Of a DNA stretch of 64,000 nucleotides, positions 1 to 13,700 are shown in pieces. The notes beneath the pieces were generated by a model, which was not told the origin of the DNA, did not search any database, and worked only from the letters and a program-made list of their open reading frames with translations. Positions within the stretch are counted from its first letter, which is position 1, and each line of letters begins with the position of its first letter. Location: positions 1,644,912-1,708,911 of the forward strand of contig NC_035168.2 of assembly GCF_001659605.2 (NCBI RefSeq). Reading direction: 5' to 3'. Source of the DNA: Manihot esculenta. Its lineage: Eukaryota; Streptophyta; Magnoliopsida; Malpighiales; Euphorbiaceae. Made by a program: the position numbers and the translations under genes.

Positions 1-174
1 TCTCTACACACAGTTCCATTCAAATGCATGGTAAAGCCATGCCCAAAACTCATAGATGAAGCCAATCCAAGGCGATATCAAGACACAGATTTTGCTACTT
101 TTCTTCAATACATCTCATCTCGTGAGCCCAAGAATAAACAATTCTTGGACTCTAGGAAATTAATTCACCTTTAA
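1..174 (+). CDS. 2-oxoglutarate/Fe(II)-dependent dioxygenase, C-terminal end (partial)
   Basis: The open frame from the first base to a TAA at 172-174 encodes 57 residues, including VKPCPKLIDEANPRRYQDTD and a tail ending FLDSRKLIHL. The pattern of K/P, ELIDE-like, NPxxYxDTDFxxFL is the C-terminal segment that follows the double-stranded beta-helix core in plant 2-ODD enzymes, which hydroxylate or desaturate small molecules using 2-oxoglutarate and oxygen. The iron ligands (HxD...H) and the RxS motif lie upstream of the window, so activity and substrate cannot be judged. Position next to LUT1 recalls Arabidopsis 2-ODD genes of the duplicated At2g36690 region, which is an inference from memory. 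Family call is moderate; the subfamily is not resolved. Confidence 0.6.
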   Translation, partial: SLHTVPFKCMVKPCPKLIDEANPRRYQDTDFATFLQYISSREPKNKQFLDSRKLIHL

Positions 175-2413
175 ATGGCTCATGGTGATCCCACAAGAAA
201 GGAGAAGTAGAAAATTACTGACTTTTTGTAGCCTCAATTATATAGCAATCATTTTGCTTGGATTGTATTTTCATTTTTGTTTTTTTTTCCAATAAATATA
301 TTTTTATTTAAACTCATATATGACATGTCACTCACAAATTTAATCCGATGATAAGTAAATTTAAATAAATTTAAAGAATCTCAGATTTTACTCTCCAACT
401 TTCAATTCTCAGTTTCCTTTCAAAAAACAAAAAACTCATATACAAGAGAAAATGATTGACATGATGCAGAAAAATCCACGTCATTTTCCTTAATCTCTAT
501 AGTATTGCCAAATAAACTAGTTAATTACAGCGTTACATTTTGAAAACTCAATTAAAAAAATATTTTAAAAATTATATTTTTTGTCAGTTTTTATTATAAT
601 AATATTAAAATATATGAGAATATTTTTTTAATTAAGTTTGTTAAACTATAAGAATTATTTAATATATTTTTAAAAATATAGAGATTACATAATTAATTTC
701 AACATAGCATGTAAATTAAATAATAGTTTTCCTAAAAAAATTTAAAATTTTCAAATTTAGAATAGTATGTAAGGAGGCCCTTGACTAGGTATTGTTTGTT
801 GATGGGAAAATTTCTATTACCACCTGCACATTAAGAAATTTATGCTTTAAATATTAAGAGTCAAAAGTTAAATTTCTTTTGACATTTCTTTGGAGGTGTT
901 GTCTACTTTAGAAATTAAGCTGAAAGTTAGGTCAAGTCAAGTCAAGTTCAAGTTTTAGTTTGGGATGCATGCATGATATTTGTTAGGTCCAACACTTTCA
1001 AGCCCATCCCTAAGTTTATTAATGTTGAGCTGAATTTTTCTATTCTTTTATTCAGAAAACGAGAGAGTGAAATTTTAAATTTAAATTTATTAATATTGTT
1101 AGTCTCATCTTTCCGGCGCATATAATTGTTAGGTATGAATTTATAAGTCAATAATAAATATTAAAATTTTTTATATTAATATAAAAAAAATCGATAACAT
1201 ATTTAAATTTCTCTTTTATAATAGGAGTTAATTGATTTTTTTTAAAATTAAGATTTTATTAGGAGTTTATTTTAATTTTAGATTTATCTTAATATTTTAC
1301 TTAAATAAAATTATGGGAAAAATGAAAAATAAAGAAGATAATTTTATTTTTTCTTCATTTATTTGGATAAGTGAAAAATAAGTTTATTTTTCATTGTCTA
1401 GAAGTAGAAGGAATTAAAGGAAAGTAAATGAAAGGACCAAAATGCCCAGATAAATTACATTTTTGCTATTTGACAAAACTCTGCCAATATTAATAGTATC
1501 AAATAGTAAAATTTACGCCAATCATTAAACCATATTTTTTATAAGAATGGAATAAATAAAAAATATATATTTTTAACAAATAAATGTTATTATAATTTTT
1601 TTTAACATCAATTTATTTTATAAAAAAATTATGGATTGTATTCAATATTATTATATGTGAAATTCAATCATTATTATATTTTTAAACTTTCAATATTATC
1701 GCATAATTGAACACAAATGAAAATTATGTTATAAATGTACAACCTTAAAATAAACCACCCATACCACCTATATTAGCTAATTATAGGAAAATAACTGAAA
1801 ATAGATAATAGGGGCATATAAGTAATTTCATAGTCAACCGTGAACTTTATCCATTTTCACTCTAAAATGAAGAAAAAAAATAATCATATAAAAATATGGT
1901 CATATTTGATTAAATGTGTAATTTTTTCGAAAATTATTTAAATTAAATTAAATTAAATAAATAAATTATTTTTTTACTAAAAATAACTATTAATTTCTCA
2001 ACAAATTAAAAAATATCAATTAAATAAAAATAATTGTCGCACTTACTTTATATTTAAAATTTTCTAATTGAATTATACTCAATTAAACAAAACTTATGTA
2101 TTCCTTCTCCATCTTATTTTCTCTTGCATATCTAAGCAATTGGGAATTCCATTTTATTTAGATCGCTTCATCTGGTTGGATCGGAAAGACTTAATAAAAT
2201 TAAATTAAAATTAATTTTTTTACTGATAAAATTGAAAGATCGGAATAGATAGTGAAAACTAAATTGAAATAGAAACTATATTCCCGATGAATATAAATTT
2301 TTGGGATTGAAGGACTACAACGAGAAAACGGTGCGTTTTATCTTCGCCAACGTAGAGACTGCATTCTGCTCTACTCCACACATCACACACACTATCACCA
2401 TAGATCACCAGCT
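175..2413. other. intergenic, AT-rich
   Basis: No coding signal was found. The first part is presumably the 3' UTR of the dioxygenase. The rest is A/T-rich with many short homopolymer runs. The last ~150 bp before 2414 rise in GC and contain CA-rich sequence (catcacacacactatcacc) that is probably the LUT1 leader or proximal promoter. Confidence 0.6.
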
Positions 2414-2467
2414 ATGGCGATTGGGGAAAGCGAGCCCCATATAATTGAAGTGGAGACAGCAGAGTGA
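2414..2467 (+). promoter_or_regulatory. possible upstream ORF in the LUT1 leader
   Basis: An ATG at 2414 opens a 17-codon frame (MAIGESEPHIIEVETAE) that ends with TGA at 2465-2467, 39 bases before the LUT1 start. If transcription starts upstream, scanning ribosomes would meet it first. Whether it lies in the mRNA is not shown by the sequence. Confidence 0.35.
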
Positions 2468-2506
2468 CATTGCCAACGTCGCCGTTTTGGTTAATTTCTA
2501 ACAGTC

Positions 2507-5500
2507 ATGGTGCTACTCTCGTGTTCCCTCTCTCCGCTCTCTATCTCTCTTTCAAAGTCCATTGCTAGCTCTCATACTTCAAAACCTCAATTTCTCTCCA
2601 TTAGATCCTCTATAGACAACAAAACACCGAAACCCACTTCAAATGCCACTAAATCCAGTTCGTGGGTTAGCCCAGACTGGCTCACTTCCCTCACTCGGAC
2701 CCTCACTTTAGGCCAAAACGACGACTCGGGCATTCCCATAGCCAGTGCTAAGCTTGACGATGTGTCTGAGCTTCTGGGTGGCGCTCTTTTTCTTCCTCTG
2801 TTTAAATGGATGAACGAGTACGGTCCCATTTACAGGCTTGCTGCTGGCCCCAGAAATTTCGTGGTGGTTAGCGACCCCGCTATTGCTAAGCATGTGCTGA
2901 GGAATTACGGCAAGTACGCTAAGGGTCTTGTCTCTGAGGTCTCAGAGTTCCTCTTTGGCTCGGGTTTTGCAATTGCCGAGGGACCCCTTTGGACGGTAAT
3001 GTAGTGTCTCTCTTGCTTTGTTTTTGTTAAAGTTTCAGTAGCTAATGAACCAGCGTGAATTCTTTCAACTTTATGGGTATATATACTTGAAACTGGCAAT
3101 CAGGTAATGGGTTATGTTGTTTAATGCCTGTTGTTTGACAATGAAATTCTGGGTTTCCATAGGCAAGGCGCAGGGCTGTGGTTCCATCTCTTCACAAGAA
3201 GTATTTGTCTATTATAGTTGATAGAGTATTTTGCAAGTGTGCTCAGAGATTGGTGGAGAAGCTCCAACCTGATGCTCTAAGTGGCACTGCAGTAAACATG
3301 GAGGAAAAATTCTCTCAATTAACTCTAGATGTTATTGGCCTCTCAGTCTTCAATTACAATTTTGATTCACTCACCACTGATAGCCCTGTTATTGATGCTG
3401 TTTACACTGCATTGAAAGAGGCAGAGGCTCGTTCCACGGATCTTTTGCCATATTGGAAGGCATGTCCTTTCTTGTTTGTTTCCATTTTGTTTTTATTTGT
3501 TATGGTAGCTATAGAATCATCTCTGTTGTTTATACTGTAGGTTAAAGCTTTATGTAAGATAATTCCCAGACAAATAAAAGCTGAAAAAGCAGTTACAGTA
3601 ATCAGGCAAACAGTTGAAGAACTTATTGCAAAATGCAAAGAGATTGTGGAGTCTGAGGGTGAAAGAATAGACAATGAGGAATATGTAAATGACACTGATC
3701 CAAGCATCCTTCGCTTCTTGCTTGCCAGCAGGGAAGAGGTCTGCCCATTTTATGATTTATTCATCTTATGCTTCTGATTATCTTGTTTTACACCAATAAT
3801 GTTTAGATAATTAGGATCATTATTGCATGAGTTTAGATGGAAAAAGGATGTCCATTTGTGTAATATGATCTCTTACATTTGTAGTTACTTAAGAAATAAT
3901 AAAAATAAATCTGTATAAAGGGAAATACTTATAGTGGTTTACACTTGTGTATAATCACGTACAACAATAGACTTCTACAAAATGTTTGGCAAAGAATCAT
4001 CGGTGGGTAAAATCGTATATCTCTTGTGCTGATACAAATAAACAGATTTTTTATGTTCAGTCTGGAGGCCTTGTGATAGAATTGGATAAAGTTAGTCCAC
4101 AATATTATATATTAGCATGACCTACCTATTTGGAAGCTTGTACTCCCTCTTCCCTCTTTTCCAAGAAGTTCTAAAACTTTTTTTTTGTTAAGTTTGCAAT
4201 TAATTATCAAGTGCAACCTGTTTTCTTGATGTGATTATTCATAATTGCTTATGTCTACACTTTTTATAAATAAATAGGTGTATGAAAAATTATATCTAAA
4301 TTTGCTGAGAAGTTATATCTCTTTGTATCTCTGCTAGTTGATTTCATATATTCTTCACTTTGCTTTTAGTTCTGATATGACGGCCATTTATCTTGTAGGT
4401 TTCGAGTGTACAATTACGTGATGACTTGTTATCAATGTTAGTTGCAGGACATGAGACAACTGGTTCGGTATTGACTTGGACATTGTACCTTCTGAGTAAG
4501 GTAGTCTATCTGTTTACAATGGAAATGTTCGTTGACATTCAAATGAAAACTTGCATTTGGACTTCATAATTGACTCTTTGAGTTATATATGCTATCATGC
4601 TAAGTATTTTATGAACATGAAAATCTTGCTGGACATTACCTGTGCAAATTTGCTGTTACTTCCCCTCCAACGAAATTTGTTGGGCATCTGTGTCTGAATA
4701 AGCATTATTTTGAATGGGAACTGCCAGATTGGCCGAAGTGAAGACTGAAAGAGGAGTACCTTGTTTAGTCCTGGTTAAATGAGTAGATTTGCATCTTAAT
4801 TACAATGTAATAATCTAATATAAAAGAGATTGATTGATGCTATGCCTTGTGCTATTATGGAGTAAATATCACCAGATATGGGTCTTGTGTTTGTTTTTCT
4901 TGATTGGGGATTAATTTCAGTTATAAGATCTTAGTAAACTCAACCTGATGGAGCAATCAGTCTTGGTTGTACCATTTGTATATGAGGTTCTTTTGCATTT
5001 TTTAGTGCAGTATTTAATTGAGGGTCCAATGTATTAAGCTTCATAAATTGGCTGATAGATACACAAAGAAGGTTGAATTCAGTTATCCAATGTAAGTTTG
5101 ATAGTGGTCTTGAGTATCTGTTTCTGTTTTCAAAGTCATATACTGTGATTCATAAGTCGATTATATTCTATTTCTACCTGTTCTGCTCAAGTTGTTAGTT
5201 CCTTTATCATGATCACCTGTTCTTAATTTTTAGTAATTAAGAATTGCTGATTTTGTTTTATCTTTTGCAGGATTCTTCCTCACTAGCGAAAGCACAAGAA
5301 GAGGTTGACCAAGTATTACAAGGAAGAGCTCCTACCTATGAAGATATAAAGGATCTAAAGTTTTTGACTCGCTGCATAAATGAGTCATTACGTCTCTATC
5401 CACATCCTCCTGTAGGTTTGCTATTGATTTTCCTTATTGCGTGATGAATTTTATCTGGTTAGCAAAACAAGAGGGTGGAGATGTGTAGCATACTAGTTTT

Positions 5501-7142
5501 TCTATTGATAACATTAGTCAATGATTTCTGCTGATGGAGTTAGCTGATGATGTCTATTGATGGAATGGAATTAGTTGATGATTTCCCTTTCCAAAACTTT
5601 CTAGGTCTTGTTAAGAAGAGCTCAGGTTGCTGATGTGCTCCCAGGAAATTACAAGGTTAATGCTGGTCAAGATGTAATGATTTCAGTGTACAATATCCAT
5701 CACTCCTCAAAGGTATTGCTCTATTGTTGTTTTTGAAGGGCTTTTTCCATGAACAAGACTCCTATGATTTAGGCTAATTATTAAGCAACTATTGCTCTTT
5801 CGTAAAGATCTGTGTTGTAACTGAGAATCAATATTGCCTCATTTGTTGAGGTATGAATTTGAAAGTTTCAAGTGCTTGCAAGCTTGTGAGCAGTAATAAG
5901 CTTGCTTAATTGGACTCTTCTAGAAGGGTGAGGTTTTAATTGAGGATAACACCCTTTCCTTCCTATTACCACTGGAGCCAAGGCCCAAGGCTGACATCTT
6001 CAAATGAATTCCCTTCCTAGGTTTCAATTCCACTATGACTATATACTCAATAAATGAAACTATCTTAAGTCCTGAATTGTAACTGCAATTCAGATGCAAC
6101 CATTATGGTTTGGTTTCCAGACCAAATCAAAGGGACGTGCTACTGAAATTTCATACTCTTTATAATTGATTTTTCTTTGAGTGAGCCAATATTTTGTGAA
6201 ACTCCCACAGGGCGTATACTCATTTCAAGGTACTTAGGAGTGTTAATTGCCTTTCCTCCATTGTCATGAAACCAAGGGTGAGCTTGCTGACTTAATTGTC
6301 TTGTGGTATAATTTTACAAGGTCTGGGAGAGAGCAGAAGAGTTTGTGCCTGAAAGATTTGACTTGGATGGCCCAATACCTAATGAAACAAATACAGATTT
6401 TAGGTACACATCTTGGTTCTTTTTCTTTTTGCTTCTCTCTCTCTCTTCTCTGAAACATTCACTCTTCTTTGAACTTGAAGTCCAATTACATTAATCAGCA
6501 CAACTCAACATCAGCTATATTCTGAAGTGGCTATTATTACTCACAGGTTCATTCCTTTTAGTGGAGGGCCTCGTAAATGTGTCGGCGATCAGTTTGCTTT
6601 ACTAGAAGCTATTGTTGCCCTTGCAATTTTTCTGCAGAAGATGAACTTCGAGCTGGTTCCTGATCAAAAAATCAGCATGACTACTGGAGCAACAATACAT
6701 ACAACAAATGTAATTATTGCATATCTAATTAGAAGTGAACACATATCTAATCATTCACCAAACAGATTGACAAAGATTTTGGGACTAAAATTGACAAGTG
6801 TTGCATGTTGCATTGTCATTGACATTCAGCTAAAATGATCGTTATATTTCATCAGGGAACTTGTTTGTATGCCTGCTTTAGGAAGTGCTTATCCATGAAT
6901 TGAATATGACTTAAATCTAATTCTGTAGAGAACCATTATTAGGTAGTTTGTGGTTTATGATTTTGTTTGATGATACTTTAGTTTCTTAGATTCAGAGGAA
7001 AATAATGAAAAGTTTCTTACTGGGAAATGAATATGCAGCTGTCTCTTAGTACTAATAGGATATATTGCTGTTGCAGGGCTTGTACATGAAACTCAGTCAA
7101 AGGGAAAAAATTGAAGCATTTGTTTCATCTCCTGCAAGGTAA
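2507..7142 (+). CDS. LUT1: carotenoid epsilon-ring hydroxylase, cytochrome P450 CYP97C1 (LUT1)
   Basis: Spliced CDS: 2507-2995, 3163-3459, 3541-3738, 4399-4500, 5271-5411, 5605-5712, 6321-6403, 6547-6709, 7077-7142, giving 548 residues, close to the family length (~540). It hydroxylates the epsilon ring of zeinoxanthin/alpha-carotene to make lutein in plastids. The Ser-rich N-terminus looks like a transit peptide. P450 marks are visible in order: oxygen-binding helix AGHETTGS (exon 4), ExxR in [11 protein letters not shown] (exon 5), PERFDLDG (exon 7) and haem-binding [14 protein letters not shown] with the Cys ligand (exon 8). The segments [12 protein letters not shown] and [17 protein letters not shown] separate CYP97C from CYP97A and CYP97B. 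The second intron uses a GC donor (AAG|GCATGT at 3460); every other intron is GT-AG. All exon phases join cleanly and no lesion is seen. Confidence 0.96.
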
Positions 7143-10045
7143 GCATTAGAACTGTAAATATATACATCTATGAACATGAATCTTCCGTTTTAAGTCCAAT
7201 TTTGTACAACGCTGCTGGTTTTGCCCGCATTTTGCGCAGGTTATTTATTATTTTATATAATAATATGATATAATATTTATTTTTATATATAAATTTTTTA
7301 ATTTTCAAAGTGATGCAATAAACCAAACCAAGTGACTGGTTGGCATTCTTATATGAATCAAACTGCTAATAAAAGCAATGCTTGGTATTTAGGAAAGACA
7401 AATTGGCTAAAAAAGCACAACGTTTGCTTCAATTTACTTTTAATCTAAACATTTAAATCTTGGTTTAACTGGCTTAATTTTTGCATTTGGGTGATATTTT
7501 AGTAGACTTTAAAAAATTTGCAAGACCAAACCCATTTTCATCTGCTATATTGAAAGACTACTGGCCCAAGTATCAACAAAATGCACGCAAATGTCTAAAG
7601 TTGTGTGATGCCCAGTAGAAAGTGTCGATTAGTAGAATAGATTTGAACCTATAACTGCTGTTATCTGGAGACACTCTTCTTGCTGCAGATTGAAAACTAC
7701 ACTGAGAAGATAGAGTTGTGAGAATGTTTATTACGCTTGGGTTTTCTGCATATTGAGAAAAACAGAACTTGAAATGAGTGTACCTGAAATTTAGGCCTGT
7801 GATGGGTAGTGAGTGTAGTTAACTTGGATTAGATTCATATGTGATATTATGTTAAATTAAAAAAGTGATTAAAAATTATACAGGAAATGCCACATGGACA
7901 AATTAAACTCTAATTTTGAAAATATCATTGAAATGCTCGGAGATTTGAACGTTTGGCTTAAAAAATAAGTTGAACCTAAACACTCGACATTTTTAGCCAC
8001 CAACGCGAATATTTTTAAAGTAAGTTTTTTTAGAGATTTTTAAAATTTTTTAAAAATTTCAATTTCAATCCATCAGGTCGAGAAATTTTTCCAAAATGGA
8101 ATTGTTGTTTCAATTGAGTAAAAGTTTTCCAAAATAGATCTAAATAATCATTCAGGAATTGAATAAATCAAAGTTATTCAATAATTGAATAAATGAAAGT
8201 TATGTAATGCCTTCCAAGTAAAATAAAGCTAAACTTATCTTTTCATTCTTCCTCATTTATAGATGACAAAAAAAATGCTCATAATAAGTTAATCAACCAA
8301 GGGGATTTTCTTGCTCATTGAGTGGTGGTGAATTTAGGGAGCATAGGAGTGCTACTGGATGAATCAAATCCTGCACAAATTGAATTGGCTGCTCCTCTTG
8401 ATTTTGAAACTCGATTTTGAGTACTATCATCTAAGTTACTAGCAACAGCTATTGTGAGGTTCTGAGGTTCTCAAATTTTGCATCTAGTTCTTCCTGTTAG
8501 GATTCATTGGCAACTTCTTTTTCAAGAAATCGAGTTCTTCCTGTCAGGATTCATTGGCAACTTCTTCTTCAAGAAATAAGACTAAAATTCTATCTAGTTG
8601 TTATTAGATTGAATTCCTAGTAATTCCGTTAATACCAAATTATTATGGTTCCTAGAATGGGATTTGGATATGGGAGGTTTGAGTGGAAAAATAGAGTTAA
8701 TGGATGATGTGAAATCAAGTTTTTCTTTTTTGGACTATGATGAAAATTTGTACAAACTCGTTAAGAGGGAACTTGAAAATTTCTTAAGTACCCAAACAAC
8801 TTTTGCTAAAATTCTATCATTTCTTTGTTATTAATTTACTTCACTTAAATAACAAAAAGAAAGATCTACAAAGAAGGAAACTCTAAAGTATGAACTAAAC
8901 ATGGAGGATAATCCTTCTACAATTAAGGAATTGAAAGCAGCAACTAATTGAGTGGAGAATATTGAGATTGCTAATAATACCATTAGTAGTTTAGTATTAT
9001 TACAATAAAAAATATAATTCTATAAAAAAATAGTTTGAAAATTATAAATTAATTTTTAAAAATTGTCATTTTCTTTTCTTTTAAAAAAAATCCAATCTTT
9101 ATATTAAAAAACATTGAAAAAGATAAAACCATATGTTAAAAGAAGTATTCATCAATTTTTAGGAAAAATTTAGTTAAAAATAAGACATTTTTGAAGTTGT
9201 TTATTATTGATATTAATAAATAAAATAATATAATTCTATTTGTTATTTATAAAATTAATAACTTAACTATAAATTTATATTAATTTAATAAATATTATTA
9301 TTCCATTAATTGATTTGTAATGCTATATTACAATTCATATAAATATCTATAATTTTTAATTAATATATAAAGTGAATAACATTATAAAAAATTATTAATG
9401 AAACTCAATATATTTGTAATTATATTTTTGTTTTTATTTTGACATAATTTTTATGGTCTATAATTCATACCCATTATATTTTTATATTTATTAAAACAAA
9501 GAATAAATTTAATTAATTGATTTCAAATATCTATTATTAAAATTATTTATAAAATTTATAAAAATTTAACATTCATAATCTTCTTTTACTTAATTTACTT
9601 TAATTAAATGTTTATTTTATTATAATTCAATTAAAGTAAAAAAAGGTTCTTTGACATTATACTGAAAAATTAAAATAATAATTTTAATATGTGATACAAC
9701 ATAAATGTATTTTTAAAAATAAATAAAAATCTTTTTTTTTTCCTTTTAAATTGATTTGCATTAAAATTAATTTAAAAAAATTATAAAAATTGTAAAAATT
9801 TCTTTTCACATTGTAAATCCAAAAAGTTAAAATAATGATTTTAATATGTGATGTAATGTTATATAAATTTTTAAAAAAATTAAAAAAAAGCTATTTTCCT
9901 TTAAATTTATTTTTATACATTTGATTTAAAATTTAAAAAAATTAAAACTAATAAAATATTTAACTCTATTTAATTTTTTTAGAATTATAATATATCAGAT
10001 TTAGAATTATAAAAATTTTTAATGAGAAAAAATAAATTCAATATC

Positions 10046-10048
<3 letters not shown>
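7143..10048. other. intergenic, AT-rich
   Basis: This holds the LUT1 3' UTR and then very AT-rich sequence without a recognisable gene. From about 8.3 to 9.0 kb base composition is more balanced and includes a 47-bp tandem duplication, perhaps the remnant of a degraded element that I cannot identify. Confidence 0.5.
8484..8577. repeat. 47-bp tandem duplication (two copies)
   Basis: Bases 8484-8530 and 8531-8577 are near-identical direct repeats, each containing AGTTCTTCCTGT and GGATTCATTGGCAACTTC, differing at three or four positions. Confidence 0.85.

Positions 10049-10123
<75 letters not shown>
10049..10123. repeat. (TA)n microsatellite
   Basis: About 37 uninterrupted TA dinucleotides lie in an AT-rich intergenic stretch. 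Such a run is expected to be length-polymorphic. Confidence 0.97.
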
Positions 10124-10127
<4 letters not shown>

Positions 10128-10754
10128 AATAGTGGTATAAAAAGATGGGTTAAATATTAGAATCAAGATAATTGTTTTTTTAAAAAAACAATTTAATAAA
10201 TATTCAAATTTTTTCATAGGGTTAAGATGATAAAGTAATTTTCATGGCAATAGAAATAAACAGAAAATAAAAAATAATGTGATAATTTGTCATAATTGCA
10301 ATAAATTATCTCAATAAAACAAATCTAAGTAAAGCAACAATTTAAAACTCTTGAAGAATCAATCTAACAGAATTTTAAAGATTATATTAACGATAATAAA
10401 AATCATTAAGTTTTTAAAAATCAAAATATTGTTAAATCCTCTGACAAGACAAGTAAGTTTACCTCATATATATACAAGTGATCTTGAAAGATTTTTTGAA
10501 AAAATAAAAAATAAAAGTAAAAAATTTAGTTGCTTGGATATATGTAGGAAGTTTTTAATTTTTAATATTTTTTTTTTTAGTTTTATTAGTTAGATTATGA
10601 AAGATTTTATTTGTTTTTTTAGTTTATTAGTTATTGAAAATTAATTATTTTATATACGAAAATTCATATAAAATTATATGTGTAAATAAAAGAAGTAGTA
10701 ATTGTAAAAATATTGTAATACATTTTCTTATTGTAAATAAGATATTAATCAATA

Positions 10755-13700
10755 TGCTTTGATGTGGAATAATGATGTTCAGTTACAAGTTTCTTATTTT
10801 TCTTCGAATTTTATTGACTGCACTATTGGTACTGGCTCTGCTCAATAGCGTTTTACAGGGTTCTATGGTTGTCCTGAACCAACTCGCCGCCACACTTCTT
10901 GGAACATGTTGCGTGAGCTATCTTCACGTAATGATTTACCTTGGTTATGTTGTGGGGATTACAATGATATTGCAGCGCCTGAAGAGAAGAGTGGGGTCCT
11001 CTTCGAGCTTCTCATCTTGTTTCTGGTTTTCGGAGGGCGTTGTTAGATTCTGGTTTGTCTGATATACAATATAATGGCTCATTTCTTTCTTATACTTATA
11101 GAGAGGGGACTCCATTTTGTTCTAAAGAAAGGTTGGATCGTGTCTGTTCTAATACAACTTGGAGTGATATTTTTCCAGATGCTTTATCTTCACTTTTGGT
11201 TGCTCCCGTGTCTGATCACAACCCTTTGTTAGTTGAAACTACTGCTCCTACTTGTCATATAGGGAGTAGACGTTTCCGTTTTGATAATTCATGGCTCGAG
11301 GATCCTGAGTTGGGTGAGGTTGTTTCAAAAGCATGGACAGAGGGGGTTCGGTTGGACTTTCTTGCTAGAAAGGATTTTATTGCCAATCGTATTGTGCAGT
11401 GGGGTCGGAACAGAAATAAATTGAAACGGGCTCAAAAAGATAATATTTCAAATACTTTGCTTGTGTTGATCCCTAAATGTGATAATCCGATGTTGGTGAA
11501 GGATTTTAGGCTTATCGCTCTGTACAATATGGTGTATAAAACTTTATCTAAAGTTTTGGCTAACCGTTTTAAGAGAGTATTGGATAAGATCATTTCCCCT
11601 AATCAGTCGGCATTTGTCCCCGGTCGTCTGATAACTGATAATTTTATTGTTGCTTTTGAAACAATACATGGTTTAAAGCAACAAACTAGGGGATCTAATG
11701 GTTTTTGCGCTTTGAAAATTGATATTGCTAAGGCATATGATAGGGTTGATTGGGCCTATTTAAGTGCAATGTTGTCTGCTTTGGGGTTCTCTACTACCTG
11801 GATAGGTTGGATGCGCATGTGTTTTTCAGATATTATTTACAAAATTGCTCTTAATGGTTCAGAGATTGGGCCAGTTATTCCAACGAGGGGGTTGCGTCAA
11901 GGTGACCCGATTTCACCTTACCTTTTTTTGATTGTTGCTAAGGGCTTGTCTTTGCTTATTCATAACAGAGAGAGTCAGGGGCTTATTCAGGGTTGTCCAG
12001 CAAAACAGGGTTGTCCCAGAATTTCTCACTTGTTTTTTGCTGATGATTCTCTGCTCTTTTTTAAGGGCACAGTCATGGAGGCCTCACAGGTGAAATCTCT
12101 TTTAGCAGTTTATGGAAAGGCGTTTGGGCAGTCTATTAATTTTGACAAGTCTGCTATCATGTTCAGTCCTTGCATTCGTGATGATATTTGCATTGCAGTT
12201 TCTACGGTTCTCAGTGTTCATCAACCTAAGGGTACTAGTACTTATTTGGGATTGCCTTTGCTGGTTGGAAGGAGTAAAATGCAAATCTTCAGTTTTCTGA
12301 AAGATCGGATATGGAAACGTATTAATAGCTGGAACAACAGATTTCTCTCACGGGCTGGACGTGAGGTCCTTATTAAAGCAGTTCTTCAGGCTATCCCTGC
12401 ATACTGTATGAATGTGTTTTTACTCCCATTGACTACGTGTAATCAATTGCAGGTGATGTTGAACAAATTCTGGTGGAGGGGTGGTATGGATGATCGGAGA
12501 GGTATTAATTGGCTGGCGTGGGACCGTATGTGTGTTCAGAAAGGGGATGGTGGTATGGGTTTCCGTGATCTGCGGTGCTTCAATGCTGCGTTGTTGGGTA
12601 AGCAGGGGTAGAGGATTTTATCCGACACAAACTCTCTTCTATATAATGTGCTCAGAGCAAAATATTTCCCATCGGGGGATTTTATGTCAGCTTCGTTAGG
12701 TTCTAACTATAGCTATGTTTGGAAGAGTATTCACTCATCTCAACAACTGTTGGTGCGGGGTACTCGTTGGAGAGTGGGAGATGGTAGAAGCATTTTTGTT
12801 AAGAATAATCCTTGGTTGCCAAGTGATTCAAATTTTGTGCCGAATGATCCTATGTTCATTGATGATGCCATGCATGTTAGTGATTTGTTTGTGCCTGGAG
12901 AGTTGCGGTGGGATTTGGAGAAGGTGTTGAATATTTTTTCCATGGATGATGTGCAATCTATTCTAGCTATTCCTTTGCCACTTAATCCTAGACCGGATAA
13001 GCTTATTTGGCATTTCGAGAAGAGGGGCTTTTATACGGTCAAAACAGCATATTATTGTGCGCTTTCTATGCTTAGTCGGCATCTAAGGGTGGATACATCG
13101 GACTTGTGGAAGAAGGTGTGGGCTCTTGATGTCCCTCCAAAGGTTCGGGACTTTATATGGAGATTGTTTCGTGGTGTTTTGCCTACTCGCGATAATTTGG
13201 CTAGGAAAGGTGTCGACGTTCCATTGGGGTGCTTGTTTTGTGATGCGAATGAGTCTATTGACCACTTTTTCTTTTCTTGTCCCATGGTCGGAGAGGTCTG
13301 GAGACTAGTGGGTGTTGCCTTATCCAATTCTTGGTTGTCATTTCAAGACTTATTCCTTCATATCCATGTGAGTTTTGGCAGGGAACGTGCTTCAAGATTG
13401 GCAGTTCATGCATGGAAAGTTTGGCATGCAAGGAATGAGTTAGTGTGGAATAATAAGGTGTTGACACCTCAGGCTATCCATAGTGCTGCCAATACTTTTT
13501 ATACAGATTATCTTGATTGTGGTCTTGATAAGCAACGTGCACCAGGTTCAGGTTTTCCCTCTAATAATGCAGGTTCGGCTTCTAGTGCATCGGATTGGCT
13601 AACTTATGTGGATTATGCCACTTTCTCAACTTCGAATTTGTTTGGATTTGGTGCTGTGTTCGAAGATGCTGAAGGAGTTTTTTCAATTGCAATTTCTGAT

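Noticed and set aside
10351..10593. 80-codon Lys/Ile-rich frame
   Set aside because: Pure AT-rich composition without domain or conserved pattern; no leader or splice context.
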